Below, one piece after another: positions 1 to 6,304 of a stretch of 6,617 bases of DNA. Origin of the DNA: an uncultured Eubacterium sp. (GTDB lineage Bacteria > Bacillota_A > Clostridia > Lachnospirales > Lachnospiraceae); the NCBI GenBank assembly GCA_947653505.1, contig CANTHI010000214.1:1-6617 (forward strand). The letters run 5' to 3'. The number at the start of each line of letters is the position of its first letter. Within the stretch, counting starts at the first letter, position 1. The notes under the pieces are model-generated. The model worked only from the letters and a program-made list of their open reading frames with translations, made no database searches and was not told the origin of the DNA. A program made the position numbers and the translations under genes.

Positions 1-60
1 GCTTGATACATCGCCGCTGAGCTCAAAGTTGAGACCGATCTTGACAGTATCCCCATCATT
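1..60 (-). other. Possible fragment of an ABC-transporter substrate-binding protein (LivK-like), fused to the xerD end
   Basis: Read on the minus strand from base 60 to base 1, in a frame different from xerD, the 20 codons are open and include DTVKIGLNFELSGDVSS. This closely resembles the first beta strand of the mature domain of branched-chain amino acid type periplasmic binding proteins (Peripla_BP_6 / LivK family), where 'IKIG...LSG.v..yG' is typical. Such a sequence is not expected at the end of xerD. The xerD frame over the same bases gives residues unlike the recombinase. The fragment would be an internal piece of a lipoprotein gene continuing beyond the left edge, with no start of its own here. 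The call rests on 17 residues recalled from a family pattern, so it is suggestive and not proven. Confidence 0.45.
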
Positions 61-899
61 TCCTGTACCGCATATAAATCCGCTCCGTTATTTACCAGAT
101 GCGCCGCAAATGAATGACGGAGCGTATGTGGTGTAATTTCTCCGTCAATTCCGGCTTCCTGCGCATATTGTCTGACCAGCTTCCAGAACCCCTGCCGGCT
201 CATTTTCTGTCCGGACAGATTTGTAAAAAGCGTGGTACAGGACGGATCTGTAACAAGCGCTGGCCTTGCTTTTTCCAGATAATCTGACAATGATTTTTTT
301 GCCATCCTGCCAAATGGAATGACGCGCTCACGCGCACTCCGGCTGCATAAAAGATACTCCATCGTAAGATTAATATCGTCCACCTGAATCTCCACCAGTT
401 CACTCACCCGTATTCCCGTTGCATACAACAGCTCCAGCATCGCCCGGTCCCTGACTGCTTTTGGCGTATCTCCCTGCGGCTGGCGTAAAAGCCGTACGAC
501 TTCGTCCGGCGTCAGGATGTGTGGAGCATCTTTTTCAACCTTTGGAATTTTTAACTGTGCGGCAGGATTATTTTTTATGCTGCCGTCCTGCTCCAGATAC
601 CGGAAAAACGACCGGATGGACGCGGCAGACCGCGCAATCGTCGATGGACGTTTCCGCTCACTTTCCATCTGTCTCAGATAAGCCTGTATGACCGTTTCAT
701 TCAGCTCAGGCTGTGAGATTTTTGTAATATGCAAAGACGCAAGATAATCCGTCAGACGATACAGATCCCGTTCATACGATATCCTTGTATTGTATGCCGT
801 TCCCTGCCCGGCCAGCGTCGCTATGTATTCCAAAACTTTCTCCCTGATTTCCATATCTTCCATCTTTGTTTTTTCCATTTTTTCATCTTTTTCCAGCAT
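1..899 (-). CDS. xerD: Tyrosine recombinase XerD, C-terminus lost or replaced near base 51 (partial)
   Basis: Site-specific tyrosine recombinase of the XerC/XerD type, which resolves chromosome dimers at dif with its partner recombinase and the FtsK/SpoIIIE translocase. The start is the ATG at 899-897, preceded by AAGGA (905-909 on the plus strand) at a 5-base spacing; this adds about 15 residues before the usual beginning of the family. Residues about 16-110 form the SAM-like core-binding domain (AYNTRISYERDLYRLTDYL). The catalytic domain follows: LLYATGIRVSELVEI carries catalytic Arg164, and TPHTLRHSFAAHLVNNGADL carries His258 and Arg261. Family homology runs through VQEMMG (Gly283, base 51) and then stops; the expected next residue, catalytic His (284), is Ile, and the nucleophilic Tyr expected near 293 is absent. 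The usual catalytic Lys position aligns with Arg187. The reading frame stays open to the window edge. As it stands this is an inactive truncation, a rearranged gene or an assembly artefact. Confidence 0.88.
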   Translation of the reverse strand, partial: MLEKDEKMEKTKMEDMEIREKVLEYIATLAGQGTAYNTRISYERDLYRLTDYLASLHITKISQPELNETVIQAYLRQMESERKRPSTIARSAASIRSFFRYLEQDGSIKNNPAAQLKIPKVEKDAPHILTPDEVVRLLRQPQGDTPKAVRDRAMLELLYATGIRVSELVEIQVDDINLTMEYLLCSRSARERVIPFGRMAKKSLSDYLEKARPALVTDPSCTTLFTNLSGQKMSRQGFWKLVRQYAQEAGIDGEITPHTLRHSFAAHLVNNGADLYAVQEMMGILSRSVSTLSSAAMYQ

Positions 900-1014
900 A
901 CAGTTCCTTAATTTCCATCATTGTTTTTTACATGGTGCTTTTTGAAAATTTTCACATGGCGCTCCCAGGATTCAGACACATAAAATGTCAGTGATATTTT
1001 TCTGCTGTTTTCTC

Positions 1015-1068
1015 AGGAACTGTAAATAAATAATTTATATTTGCACAAGTTATTTATTTACAGTTCCT
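1015..1068. repeat. Perfect 19-base inverted repeat just after spoIIM, with a third copy of its core at the xerD ribosome binding site
   Basis: AGGAACTGTAAATAAATAA at 1015-1033 is exactly reverse-complementary to 1050-1068, with a 16-base loop between. The stem begins inside the spoIIM stop codon (TAA, 1070-1068). In the minus-strand transcript it forms a long hairpin, but the base of the 3' arm is followed by GAGAAAACAGC and not a U run, so it is not a standard intrinsic terminator. The outer core recurs: TACAGTTCCTTA occurs at 1059-1070 and again at 899-910, where it is the xerD Shine-Dalgarno and first base of the start codon. It could be a palindromic intergenic repeat (MITE-like) or a post-transcriptional switch. 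The remainder of the 168-base spoIIM-xerD gap (912-1014) shows no gene, and I see no convincing promoter there. Confidence 0.8.
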
Positions 1069-1685
1069 TACATCCTGCGGATATAGTACTTTAACAGAAC
1101 CGGATTGACATAACTCTCCATCCAGATTCCCGCAATCATGCAAAGAATCGCCGACAGAAGCAGAAATATACGTGGATTTTTCCATATTCTTTTCCATCCA
1201 ACCGGCATCGCAAACTCTGTCTTTGTCCCAAACAGGATTTTTCCAAGTCCGAAATAAGCGGCTGCGTACCCCATCACCTGCGGAAATATGGACACCAGCA
1301 CGACTACCATTCCCTGCAGCTTCATACACACAAGCGCATTGACAAACAGATAGCCAAGCGAAAAAGCATACCAGCCTGTCACACATGGCAGTACCAGAAC
1401 GCCAAACCGTGTATATACAAATAAGGCCGTCAGTCCAAATGCTTTCATTCTCTTTTTGAACAAAAACAGAAAATACGCACCGGCATCCAGCTCTGTATAT
1501 GCCAGCTGCCCGACATAATACTGGCTGAGCATGCCATACCGGAGCATTTTTTCCGTACCCACCCAGTTTGCAGTCAGAATCCCCAGAAAAAAAGCGGTTA
1601 AAAAACAGCCTGCAAGAAATCCCTTCCACGGAATTTTCGGAAGTCCGAAATGTGGTATTTTAATCGTTCGATGTTTTTCTCCCAC
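1068..1685 (-). CDS. spoIIM: Stage II sporulation protein M
   Basis: Integral membrane protein of the SpoIIM/DUF95 family. In Bacillus it recruits SpoIIP and SpoIID to form the peptidoglycan-remodelling complex that drives forespore engulfment. The 205-residue length fits. Hydrophobic segments are visible at about residues 22-43 (GFLAGCFLTAFFLGILTANW), 83-120, 122-152 and 173-188, and the C-terminal ESYVNPVLLKYY is the characteristic family ending. An N-terminal basic stretch (GEKHRTIKIPHFG) precedes the first membrane segment. The start is GTG at 1685-1683; the frame upstream has no other start before a stop, and only a weak AGAGACAGG lies in front, so translation may be inefficient or helped by the NUDIX gene 69 bases upstream. 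The downstream neighbour is xerD, an arrangement I recall from several Clostridia. Presence of this gene implies a sporulating ancestry. Confidence 0.88.
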   Translation of the reverse strand: MGEKHRTIKIPHFGLPKIPWKGFLAGCFLTAFFLGILTANWVGTEKMLRYGMLSQYYVGQLAYTELDAGAYFLFLFKKRMKAFGLTALFVYTRFGVLVLPCVTGWYAFSLGYLFVNALVCMKLQGMVVVLVSIFPQVMGYAAAYFGLGKILFGTKTEFAMPVGWKRIWKNPRIFLLLSAILCMIAGIWMESYVNPVLLKYYIRRM

Positions 1686-1754
1686 TACCTGTCTCTTTTT
1701 CTTTTTCCAATTAGTTTAATCTATGCCGGATTTCTTGTTTTATACCCGTTTTTT

Positions 1755-2300
1755 TCAGGATCTGCCATATTTATTTTTATATGCCAATAGCGCGGCCACC
1801 GTTTTTCCATCCTGAATCCCGCCTGCATAAATTCTGTCACACAAAACATCCAGCTCCATCGGTTCCAGCTCGATAAATTCGTACGGATCCAGATGCTGCC
1901 TGCCGGGCTGCAGATCTTTTGCTACATAAACATCAATAAACTCATTGTCATACGCAACCGTTGGTTTTAAGGAGATCAGAAACTCCAGATTCTCACTGCG
2001 GTAGCCGGTTTCTTCTTCCAGTTCCCTGGCTGCGCACACTTTTGTGTCTTCCGTCGTATCATCTCTTGCTCCGGCCGGAATCTCAATGGTCATGCGCTCT
2101 AACGCATTCCGGTACTGATGCACCATTAAAATCCTGCCATCATCCATGACCGGAACAACGGCAGCCGCACCTTTCCGGTGGGAAATAAAATCCCACTTTA
2201 CAACCTTGCCATCCGGCATCTGCATATAATCAGTATAAAAATCCAGTATCGTTCCTTTAAATTCTAATTTTCTGTCAATCCGTATAATCTTATTTTCCAT
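1755..2300 (-). CDS. NUDIX hydrolase, ADP-ribose pyrophosphatase type
   Basis: A 181-residue cytoplasmic NUDIX hydrolase resembling NudF-type enzymes, which cleave ADP-ribose to AMP and ribose 5-phosphate with Mg2+. The fold starts with a strand-rich N-terminus (residues 1-40, RIDRKLEFKGTILDFYTDYM), then GAAAVVPVMDDGRILMVHQYR (44-64), then EIPAG and the NUDIX box at 77-100, ending RELEEETGY with metal-binding Glu93, Glu96 and Glu97. The distance between the first Gly and Glu84 is one residue longer than the textbook G-x5-E spacing. The C-terminal half contains NEFIDVYVAKDLQPGRQHLD. I chose the ATG at 2300 because AAAGGA (2307-2312) sits 6 bases before it. The frame is open to an upstream ATG at 2408, but that start lacks a ribosome binding site and the intervening 108 bases overlap a probable terminator. 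The exact substrate cannot be told from sequence. Confidence 0.87.
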   Translation of the reverse strand: MENKIIRIDRKLEFKGTILDFYTDYMQMPDGKVVKWDFISHRKGAAAVVPVMDDGRILMVHQYRNALERMTIEIPAGARDDTTEDTKVCAARELEEETGYRSENLEFLISLKPTVAYDNEFIDVYVAKDLQPGRQHLDPYEFIELEPMELDVLCDRIYAGGIQDGKTVAALLAYKNKYGRS

Positions 2301-2306
2301 AGTTTT

Positions 2307-2312
2307 TCCTTT
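2307..2312 (-). promoter_or_regulatory. Ribosome binding site fixing the NUDIX start
   Basis: AAAGGA on the minus strand lies 6 bases upstream of the ATG at 2300. The longer in-frame start at 2408 has only AT-rich sequence without a Shine-Dalgarno before it. This decides for the 181-residue protein. Confidence 0.8.
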
Positions 2313-2353
2313 CTGGCAGCCATAAAAACGATACGCTGTGCTGAAAAGTTTTG

Positions 2354-2393
2354 AAAAAGCGCCAAAACCATTATCCCAACGGTCCTGACGCTT
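2354..2393 (-). terminator. Probable intrinsic terminator after rny
   Basis: On the minus strand AGCGTC (2392-2387) pairs with GGCGCT (2363-2358, one G-U pair). The stem extends inward by A-U, G-U, G-U, A-U, C-G and C-G to an 11-base loop, and five T bases (2358-2354) follow the 3' arm. It sits about 30 bases after the rny stop codon and before the NUDIX start. The inner stem has several G-U pairs, so termination may be partial. No clear promoter for the NUDIX gene was recognised, which would fit read-through. Confidence 0.45.
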
Positions 2394-2421
2394 ATCATGC
2401 TCTTTCATTTTGTAAGAATTA

Positions 2422-3975
2422 TTATTTCGCGTAATCTATCACTCTTGATTCGCGAATTACATTCACCTTAATCTGTCCCGGATACTGTAACTGCGTCTCA
2501 ATCTGCTTTGATACATCTCTTGCGAGAATTACCATATCTGCATCGCTTACCTGCTCCGGTACAACCATAATACGAATCTCTCTGCCTGCCTGAATAGCAA
2601 AAGATTTCTCCACACCTTTAAAGCTGTTTGTAATGTCTTCTAACTGCTGAAGACGGTTCGAATACGTCTCTAATGTCTCTCTCCTTGCGCCCGGTCTTGC
2701 CGCGCTGATCGTATCAGCGGCCTGTACCAGACATGCAACCAGAGACTGTGGTTCCACATCACCGTGATGTGCTTCTACTGCATTAATAATAACGGCTGAT
2801 TCTTTGTATTTTTTACAAATATCAACCCCAATCTGAATATGTGAGCCTTCCATCTCATGGTCGACGGATTTTCCGATATCATGTAATAACCCTGCACGTT
2901 TTGCGGTTCTGGCATCCACACCAATCTCTGCCGCCAGAAGTCCTGCCAGCTGCGCCACTTCAATCGAATGTTTCAGCGCGTTCTGTCCATAACTGGTTCT
3001 GAATTTCATACGCCCAAGTAAACGTACCAGTTCCGGATGAAGTCCGTGAATACCAGCTTCCAGCGTAGCGGTCTCCCCTTCCTCCCGGATCATGTTCTCT
3101 ACTTCTTTTTGTGCCTTCTCCACCATCTCTTCGATTCTTGCCGGATGGATCCGGCCGTCAACAATTAACTTTTCCAATGCAATCCGTGCTACTTCTCTCC
3201 GGATCGGATCAAATCCTGAAAGAATAACTGCTTCCGGTGTATCATCAATAATCAGATCTATACCGGTCAGCGTTTCCAATGTGCGGATATTACGGCCTTC
3301 ACGGCCAATAATACGCCCTTTCATCTCATCATTCGGAAGCTGGACAACAGAAATTGAGGTCTCAGCAACATGATCTGCCGCACATTTCTGAATAGCAGTA
3401 ACGACATAATCCCTTGCTTTTTTCCCTGCTTCTTCCCTGGCCCTTGTTTCCATTTCTTTAATCATTTTTGCAGTATCGAGCTTTACATCATCTTCTACGG
3501 TCTTTAAAAGATATTCTTTTGCCTGTTCGGAGGTAAGTCCGGAGATTCTTTCCAGTTCCTGTAATCGTTCCTCACTCAGTCTTGCGACTTCTTCCTTCTG
3601 CCTGCTGATCTCTTCTTCCTTAGCTGCAAATCCGGCTTCGCGCTTTTCTATCGCATCCAGCTTTTTGTCCAGATTCGATTCTTTTTGCTCAATGCGGCGT
3701 TCATTCCGCTGAATCTCTGCCCGCCGCTCTTTGATCTCGCGATCCAGTTCATTCTTGGTCCGAATGGACTCTTCCTTTACTTCCAGCAAAGATTCCCGCT
3801 TTTTTGTCTCAGCCGTCTTCACCGCTTCATCAATGATCGCCCTTGCTTTATCATCTGCCGAACCAATTTTAGCCTCCACCACTTTTTTCTGGTAAGCAGA
3901 GGTGACAAAGTAAGTAACCGGCACCGAAATCACAATTGTAATCAATACAGCAATGATGATTGGTATTGGTGACAC
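2422..3975 (-). CDS. rny: Ribonuclease Y
   Basis: Membrane-anchored endoribonuclease that initiates mRNA decay in many Firmicutes and associates with other degradosome components. At 517 residues it matches the family length of about 520. Domains in order: an N-terminal transmembrane anchor (residues 4-24, [20 protein letters not shown]); a long charged coiled coil (about 30-190); a KH RNA-binding domain with [12 protein letters not shown] at 220-231; and an HD hydrolase domain with His336, the LLHDIGK motif (His365, Asp366), EAHHGD (401-406) and Asp421. All expected catalytic residues are present. The start is GTG at 3975-3973 with AAGGAGG (3989-3983) at a 7-base spacing. It has its own promoter at 4093-4121 and a leader of about 110 bases. 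It is followed by a probable terminator, so it may be largely monocistronic. Nothing in the protein looks abnormal. Confidence 0.97.
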   Translation of the reverse strand: MSPIPIIIAVLITIVISVPVTYFVTSAYQKKVVEAKIGSADDKARAIIDEAVKTAETKKRESLLEVKEESIRTKNELDREIKERRAEIQRNERRIEQKESNLDKKLDAIEKREAGFAAKEEEISRQKEEVARLSEERLQELERISGLTSEQAKEYLLKTVEDDVKLDTAKMIKEMETRAREEAGKKARDYVVTAIQKCAADHVAETSISVVQLPNDEMKGRIIGREGRNIRTLETLTGIDLIIDDTPEAVILSGFDPIRREVARIALEKLIVDGRIHPARIEEMVEKAQKEVENMIREEGETATLEAGIHGLHPELVRLLGRMKFRTSYGQNALKHSIEVAQLAGLLAAEIGVDARTAKRAGLLHDIGKSVDHEMEGSHIQIGVDICKKYKESAVIINAVEAHHGDVEPQSLVACLVQAADTISAARPGARRETLETYSNRLQQLEDITNSFKGVEKSFAIQAGREIRIMVVPEQVSDADMVILARDVSKQIETQLQYPGQIKVNVIRESRVIDYAK

Positions 3976-3989
3976 AGGAGCACCTCCTT
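3976..3989 (-). promoter_or_regulatory. rny ribosome binding site inside a small hairpin
   Basis: On the minus strand AAGGAGG lies 7 bases before the GTG start. AGGAG (3988-3984), loop GTG (3983-3981) and CTCCT (3980-3976) make a perfect 5-base stem directly abutting the start codon, which would hide the Shine-Dalgarno when folded. The pairing is seen in the sequence; a role in translational control is inference. Confidence 0.6.
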
Positions 3990-4245
3990 ATTTAGTTTTC
4001 ATTGTACATATAACGTCACTCAATTGCGGCTGTGCACAGAACAGGACTGCCAGCTGCATATTATCGTTTAAGTCATAAATAACAACAATTAGATTTTATA
4101 CTTTCCGTTGCGTTATGTCAAGTAAAAACCTAATTTCTGAATTTTTGCTGTTACCTGTAGTTTGTTTTTGTGATAATTTACATATGCAAAGTGCTGCATT
4201 TTCCGCTTAGCCCGCACCTATGGAAATCTGCTCCTGCGCACAGCG
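3990..4245. other. 256-base recX-rny intergenic region
   Basis: This gap holds the rny promoter (4093-4121) and its leader. The leader includes the 10-base palindrome CTGTGCACAG at 4030-4039. Immediately after the recX stop, GCGC-TGT-GCGC (4246-4236 on the minus strand) forms only a 4-base stem without a T run, so I do not see a recX terminator. I found no small gene with a ribosome binding site on either strand. Confidence 0.6.
4093..4121 (-). promoter_or_regulatory. Sigma-A promoter for rny
   Basis: On the minus strand the -35 box TTGACA is a perfect match (4121-4116), followed by a 17-base spacer and the -10 box TAAAAT (4098-4093, five of six matches to TATAAT). Transcription would start near 4086, giving a leader of about 110 bases before the rny GTG. 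This is the best promoter-like sequence in the window. Confidence 0.8.
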
Positions 4246-4860
4246 CTACCACTCATACATATTCTGCAGCACATGCCGGATCTCATTGCTTTGAAAGCCT
4301 CTGCGCAGCAGAAACTGATACATTTTTGCCGTGTCCTTTCTGTCTGCCGTATCCGGATCAAACTTCTTTTTTTCCATCAGTCTGCGAATCAGGGATTCCG
4401 GCTGTGTCCCGTTTTCTTCTTCGACCGCCTGTGTAACCACGTCAGAAGCAATTCCTTTTGCAAGCAGATCCATTTTTATCCGTCCGGCGCTTTTTCTCTC
4501 CTGATTCAGACGCACGTATGTACGGGCATATCGTTCGTCGTCTATGTAGTGATAAGATTTCACATAGGCAACTGCCTCTTCCACAAGCTCCTGCGGATAT
4601 CCGTTTTCCTCAAGCTTATTGCGGAGCTGCCATTCTGTCCGGTCCATTTTTTCCAGTAAGTGCATGGCCCGTTTCTTTGCCCGCTTCCCGACAATTTCAT
4701 GGCAGATCTGGTTGTAGAGTTCTTCGCTGACCTGCATCTGTTCTTCCAGGCCGAGACGGCGCAGTTCTCCCTGATACAGAATCAGTGGTTCCTTACTATC
4801 AAAAAAAACCTGCACTTTTCCTTTACGGCCCTGATAGGGTAAAATTTCTGTTACAATCAT
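4246..4860 (-). CDS. recX: RecA regulatory protein RecX
   Basis: RecX binds RecA filaments and modulates strand exchange and SOS induction. The 204-residue protein starts with a beta-type N-terminal extension ([20 protein letters not shown]) common in Firmicute RecX. Three-helix RecX repeats follow: about residues 58-110 ([20 protein letters not shown], then the hallmark [12 protein letters not shown] at 105-116), then 117-148 ([20 protein letters not shown]), then about 155-204 (LIRRLMEKK...[15 protein letters not shown]). The ATG start overlaps the recA stop as ATGA (4860-4857), which indicates translational coupling in a recA-recX operon. AGGAAGAG within the end of recA is a usable ribosome binding site. 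It is therefore expected to share the LexA control of recA, with downstream position keeping its level lower. Confidence 0.94.
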   Translation of the reverse strand: MIVTEILPYQGRKGKVQVFFDSKEPLILYQGELRRLGLEEQMQVSEELYNQICHEIVGKRAKKRAMHLLEKMDRTEWQLRNKLEENGYPQELVEEAVAYVKSYHYIDDERYARTYVRLNQERKSAGRIKMDLLAKGIASDVVTQAVEEENGTQPESLIRRLMEKKKFDPDTADRKDTAKMYQFLLRRGFQSNEIRHVLQNMYEW

Positions 4861-6080
4861 TTTGCTTTCTCTTCCTGCGTGGTCGGTCCTGCCGGTTTTG
4901 CTCCTGCAGACTTTGTTTCAGCCGGTTTTGCTTCTGCTGCCTTTGCAGCTGCTTTTTCTGCCGGTTCCGGCTTCTGGGTGGTTCCTGTTCCTGCATCTGC
5001 ATGCTTTGCAGCTGCCTTTGCAGCAGCCTCCGCAGCTGCTTTTTCTGCTTCTTCCCTGCGCAGCTGTTCATAATGGGCACGTACTTTCTGGTCTATTTCC
5101 TCACAAAGCTGCGGTCTTTCTCTTAAAAGCTGCTTCGCATTTTCCCTGCCCTGTCCGATCTTTTCTCCTTCATATGCATACCACGCTCCGGACTTTGACA
5201 CAATACCCAGATTTGCTGCAATATCCAGGATATCACCTTCCCTGGAGATCCCTTCTCCAAACATAATGTCAAACTCGGCTTCCTTAAACGGCGGGGCAAT
5301 TTTATTTTTTACAACCTTGATCCGCGTACGGTTGCCTACCATAACGCCTCCCTGCTTTAACGTCTCAATCTTTCTGACATCCAGCCGGACAGAAGAATAA
5401 AATTTGAGCGCACGTCCGCCAGTCGTAGTCTCCGGATTGCCAAACATCACACCAATTTTTTCACGCAGCTGGTTAATAAAAATTACAATACAGTCGGTTT
5501 TACTGATAATACCGATCAGCTTCCGCAGACCCTGCGACATTAAACGCGCCTGCAGACCGACATGGGAATCTCCCATATCGCCGTCAATCTCTGCTTTCGG
5601 TACAAGCGCCGCTACAGAGTCGACAATTACAACATCAACCGCGCCGGAACGCACCATCGTTTCTGTAATCTCCAGCGCCTGCTCCCCGTTATCCGGCTGT
5701 GAAATATACAAATCTTCAATCTGGACGCCTATTTTACGGGCATAGGCAGGGTCCAGCGCATGCTCCGCATCGATAAACGCCGCGATTCCTCCTGTTTTTT
5801 GTACTTCCGCTACCACATGCAGCGCAACAGTCGTTTTCCCGCTGGATTCCGGTCCATATATCTCAATAATTCTGCCTTTCGGAAGCCCGCCAAGCCCTAA
5901 CGCCAGATCCAGACTGAGCGAGCCTGTCGGAACGGTTGCCACATTCATATTACTGGAAGGATCTCCCAGCCGCATAACAGAACCTGTCCCATACTGTTTT
6001 TCTATCTGAAGAATTGCCGCATCCAGCGCTTTTAATTTATCTTCCCTGCTTTCTTTTATTTCCTTTGATTCTTTCGCCAT
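4857..6080 (-). CDS. recA: Recombinase A with an extended Ala/Lys-rich C-terminal tail
   Basis: RecA forms ATP-dependent filaments on single-stranded DNA, carries out strand exchange in homologous recombination, and triggers LexA self-cleavage. Residues 1-340 are canonical: Walker A GPESSGKT (76-83), Glu105 in the IDAEHALD segment, Walker B VVIVDS (150-155), DNA-binding loop L1 around [12 protein letters not shown] (168-179), and loop L2 with [19 protein letters not shown] (201-219). The end of the core is [20 protein letters not shown]. Residues 341-407 form a low-complexity tail rich in Ala, Lys, Glu and Pro ([33 protein letters not shown]), partly built from a duplicated 17-base unit. At 407 residues it is longer than the usual 340-360. 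The start ATG at 6080-6078 has AAGGAG (6093-6088) 7 bases upstream. Regulation: a sigma-A-like promoter and a LexA box lie just upstream. The stop overlaps the recX start. Confidence 0.98.
   Translation of the reverse strand: MAKESKEIKESREDKLKALDAAILQIEKQYGTGSVMRLGDPSSNMNVATVPTGSLSLDLALGLGGLPKGRIIEIYGPESSGKTTVALHVVAEVQKTGGIAAFIDAEHALDPAYARKIGVQIEDLYISQPDNGEQALEITETMVRSGAVDVVIVDSVAALVPKAEIDGDMGDSHVGLQARLMSQGLRKLIGIISKTDCIVIFINQLREKIGVMFGNPETTTGGRALKFYSSVRLDVRKIETLKQGGVMVGNRTRIKVVKNKIAPPFKEAEFDIMFGEGISREGDILDIAANLGIVSKSGAWYAYEGEKIGQGRENAKQLLRERPQLCEEIDQKVRAHYEQLRREEAEKAAAEAAAKAAAKHADAGTGTTQKPEPAEKAAAKAAEAKPAETKSAGAKPAGPTTQEEKAK
4945..5048 (-). repeat. Duplicated 17-base unit in the recA tail
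   Basis: GCAGCTGCTTTTTCTGC occurs identically at 4945-4961 and 5032-5048 (plus-strand reading), each encoding AEKAAA in the RecA C-terminal tail. Between and around the copies, GCAGC/CTTTGCAG-type pieces recur. This points to slippage or local duplication as the origin of the tail extension. Confidence 0.7.
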
Positions 6081-6087
6081 ATCCTGT

Positions 6088-6093
6088 CTCCTT
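6088..6093 (-). promoter_or_regulatory. recA ribosome binding site
   Basis: AAGGAG on the minus strand with a 7-base spacer to the ATG at 6080. It supports the 407-residue start over internal methionines. Confidence 0.85.
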
Positions 6094-6102
6094 ATTTAAC
6101 TG

Positions 6103-6116
6103 CGAACAAACGTTTG
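6103..6116 (-). promoter_or_regulatory. LexA (DinR-type) SOS box controlling recA
   Basis: CGAACAAACGTTTG on the plus strand matches 13 of 14 positions of the Gram-positive SOS-box consensus CGAACRNRYGTTYC (only the last base differs). It lies within a perfect 14-base palindrome, AACAAACGTTTGTT (6105-6118). It sits just downstream of the predicted -10 box, near the transcription start, where bound LexA would block initiation. This implies DNA-damage induction of recA and, through the overlap, recX. Confidence 0.85.
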
Positions 6117-6128
6117 TTTTCTAATTTT

Positions 6129-6157
6129 ATCCTATTATATTTTTTCCATCCTGTCAA
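6129..6157 (-). promoter_or_regulatory. Probable sigma-A promoter for recA
   Basis: On the minus strand a perfect TTGACA (6157-6152) is followed after 17 bases by TAGGAT (6134-6129, four of six matches to TATAAT). A better-looking TATAAT lies only 12 bases after the -35 and is too close to be used with it. The predicted start falls about 7 bases before the LexA box. Confidence 0.6.
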
Positions 6158-6190
6158 TATGTAATTTTTTTACCGGGAATAAACCTCTTC

Positions 6191-6282
6191 CGTTACGATT
6201 CACGGCCCAAGGGCCGCTCATAGTAACGATTCGGGGCGATATGGAAAGTTTGCTTCGCAAAACCGCCCCTCACTCCTGAATC
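6191..6282. repeat. Nested inverted-repeat element between the small ORF and recA
   Basis: Two adjoining fold-back structures lie in 92 bases. The first has CGTTAC (6191-6196) pairing with GTAACG (6223-6228), and inside it CGGCCC-AA-GGGCCG (6203-6216). The second has GATTC (6228-6232) pairing with GAATC (6278-6282), inside that GGGGCG (6233-6238) with CGCCCC (6264-6269), and at the tip TTTGC-TTC-GCAAA (6249-6261). ACGATTC also occurs as a direct repeat at 6195-6201 and 6226-6232. Neither strand has a T run after the stems, so this is not a simple terminator. It resembles intergenic palindromic repeats dispersed in Lachnospiraceae genomes, which is a recollection I cannot check here. Confidence 0.7.
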
Positions 6283-6304
6283 ATATTCTCACGGAACGCG
6301 CAGT

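Noticed and set aside
1054..1629. Long minus-strand ORF (191 codons) overlapping spoIIM in another frame
   Set aside because: It lacks a ribosome binding site and family features; the 1068-1685 frame has the SpoIIM membrane segments and ending.
2301..2408. In-frame 36-residue N-terminal extension of the NUDIX protein from an ATG at 2408
   Set aside because: No Shine-Dalgarno precedes it, it overlaps the likely rny terminator, and the ATG at 2300 has a well-spaced AAAGGA.
3092..3373. Plus-strand ORFs opposite rny, including the one at 3685-3972
   Set aside because: Antisense shadows of a conserved gene, without ribosome binding sites.
4236..4246. GCGC-TGT-GCGC after the recX stop as a terminator
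   Set aside because: The stem is only 4 base pairs and is not followed by a T run.
4823..5080. Minus-strand ORF rich in Gln, Lys and Arg overlapping the recA tail and recX start
   Set aside because: It is the shifted-frame reading of the Ala/Lys-repeat DNA in recA; no ribosome binding site and composition explained by the repeat.
4879..5266. Plus-strand Ala- or Leu-rich ORFs opposite recA
   Set aside because: Antisense shadows of the low-complexity recA tail; no start signals or recognisable domains.
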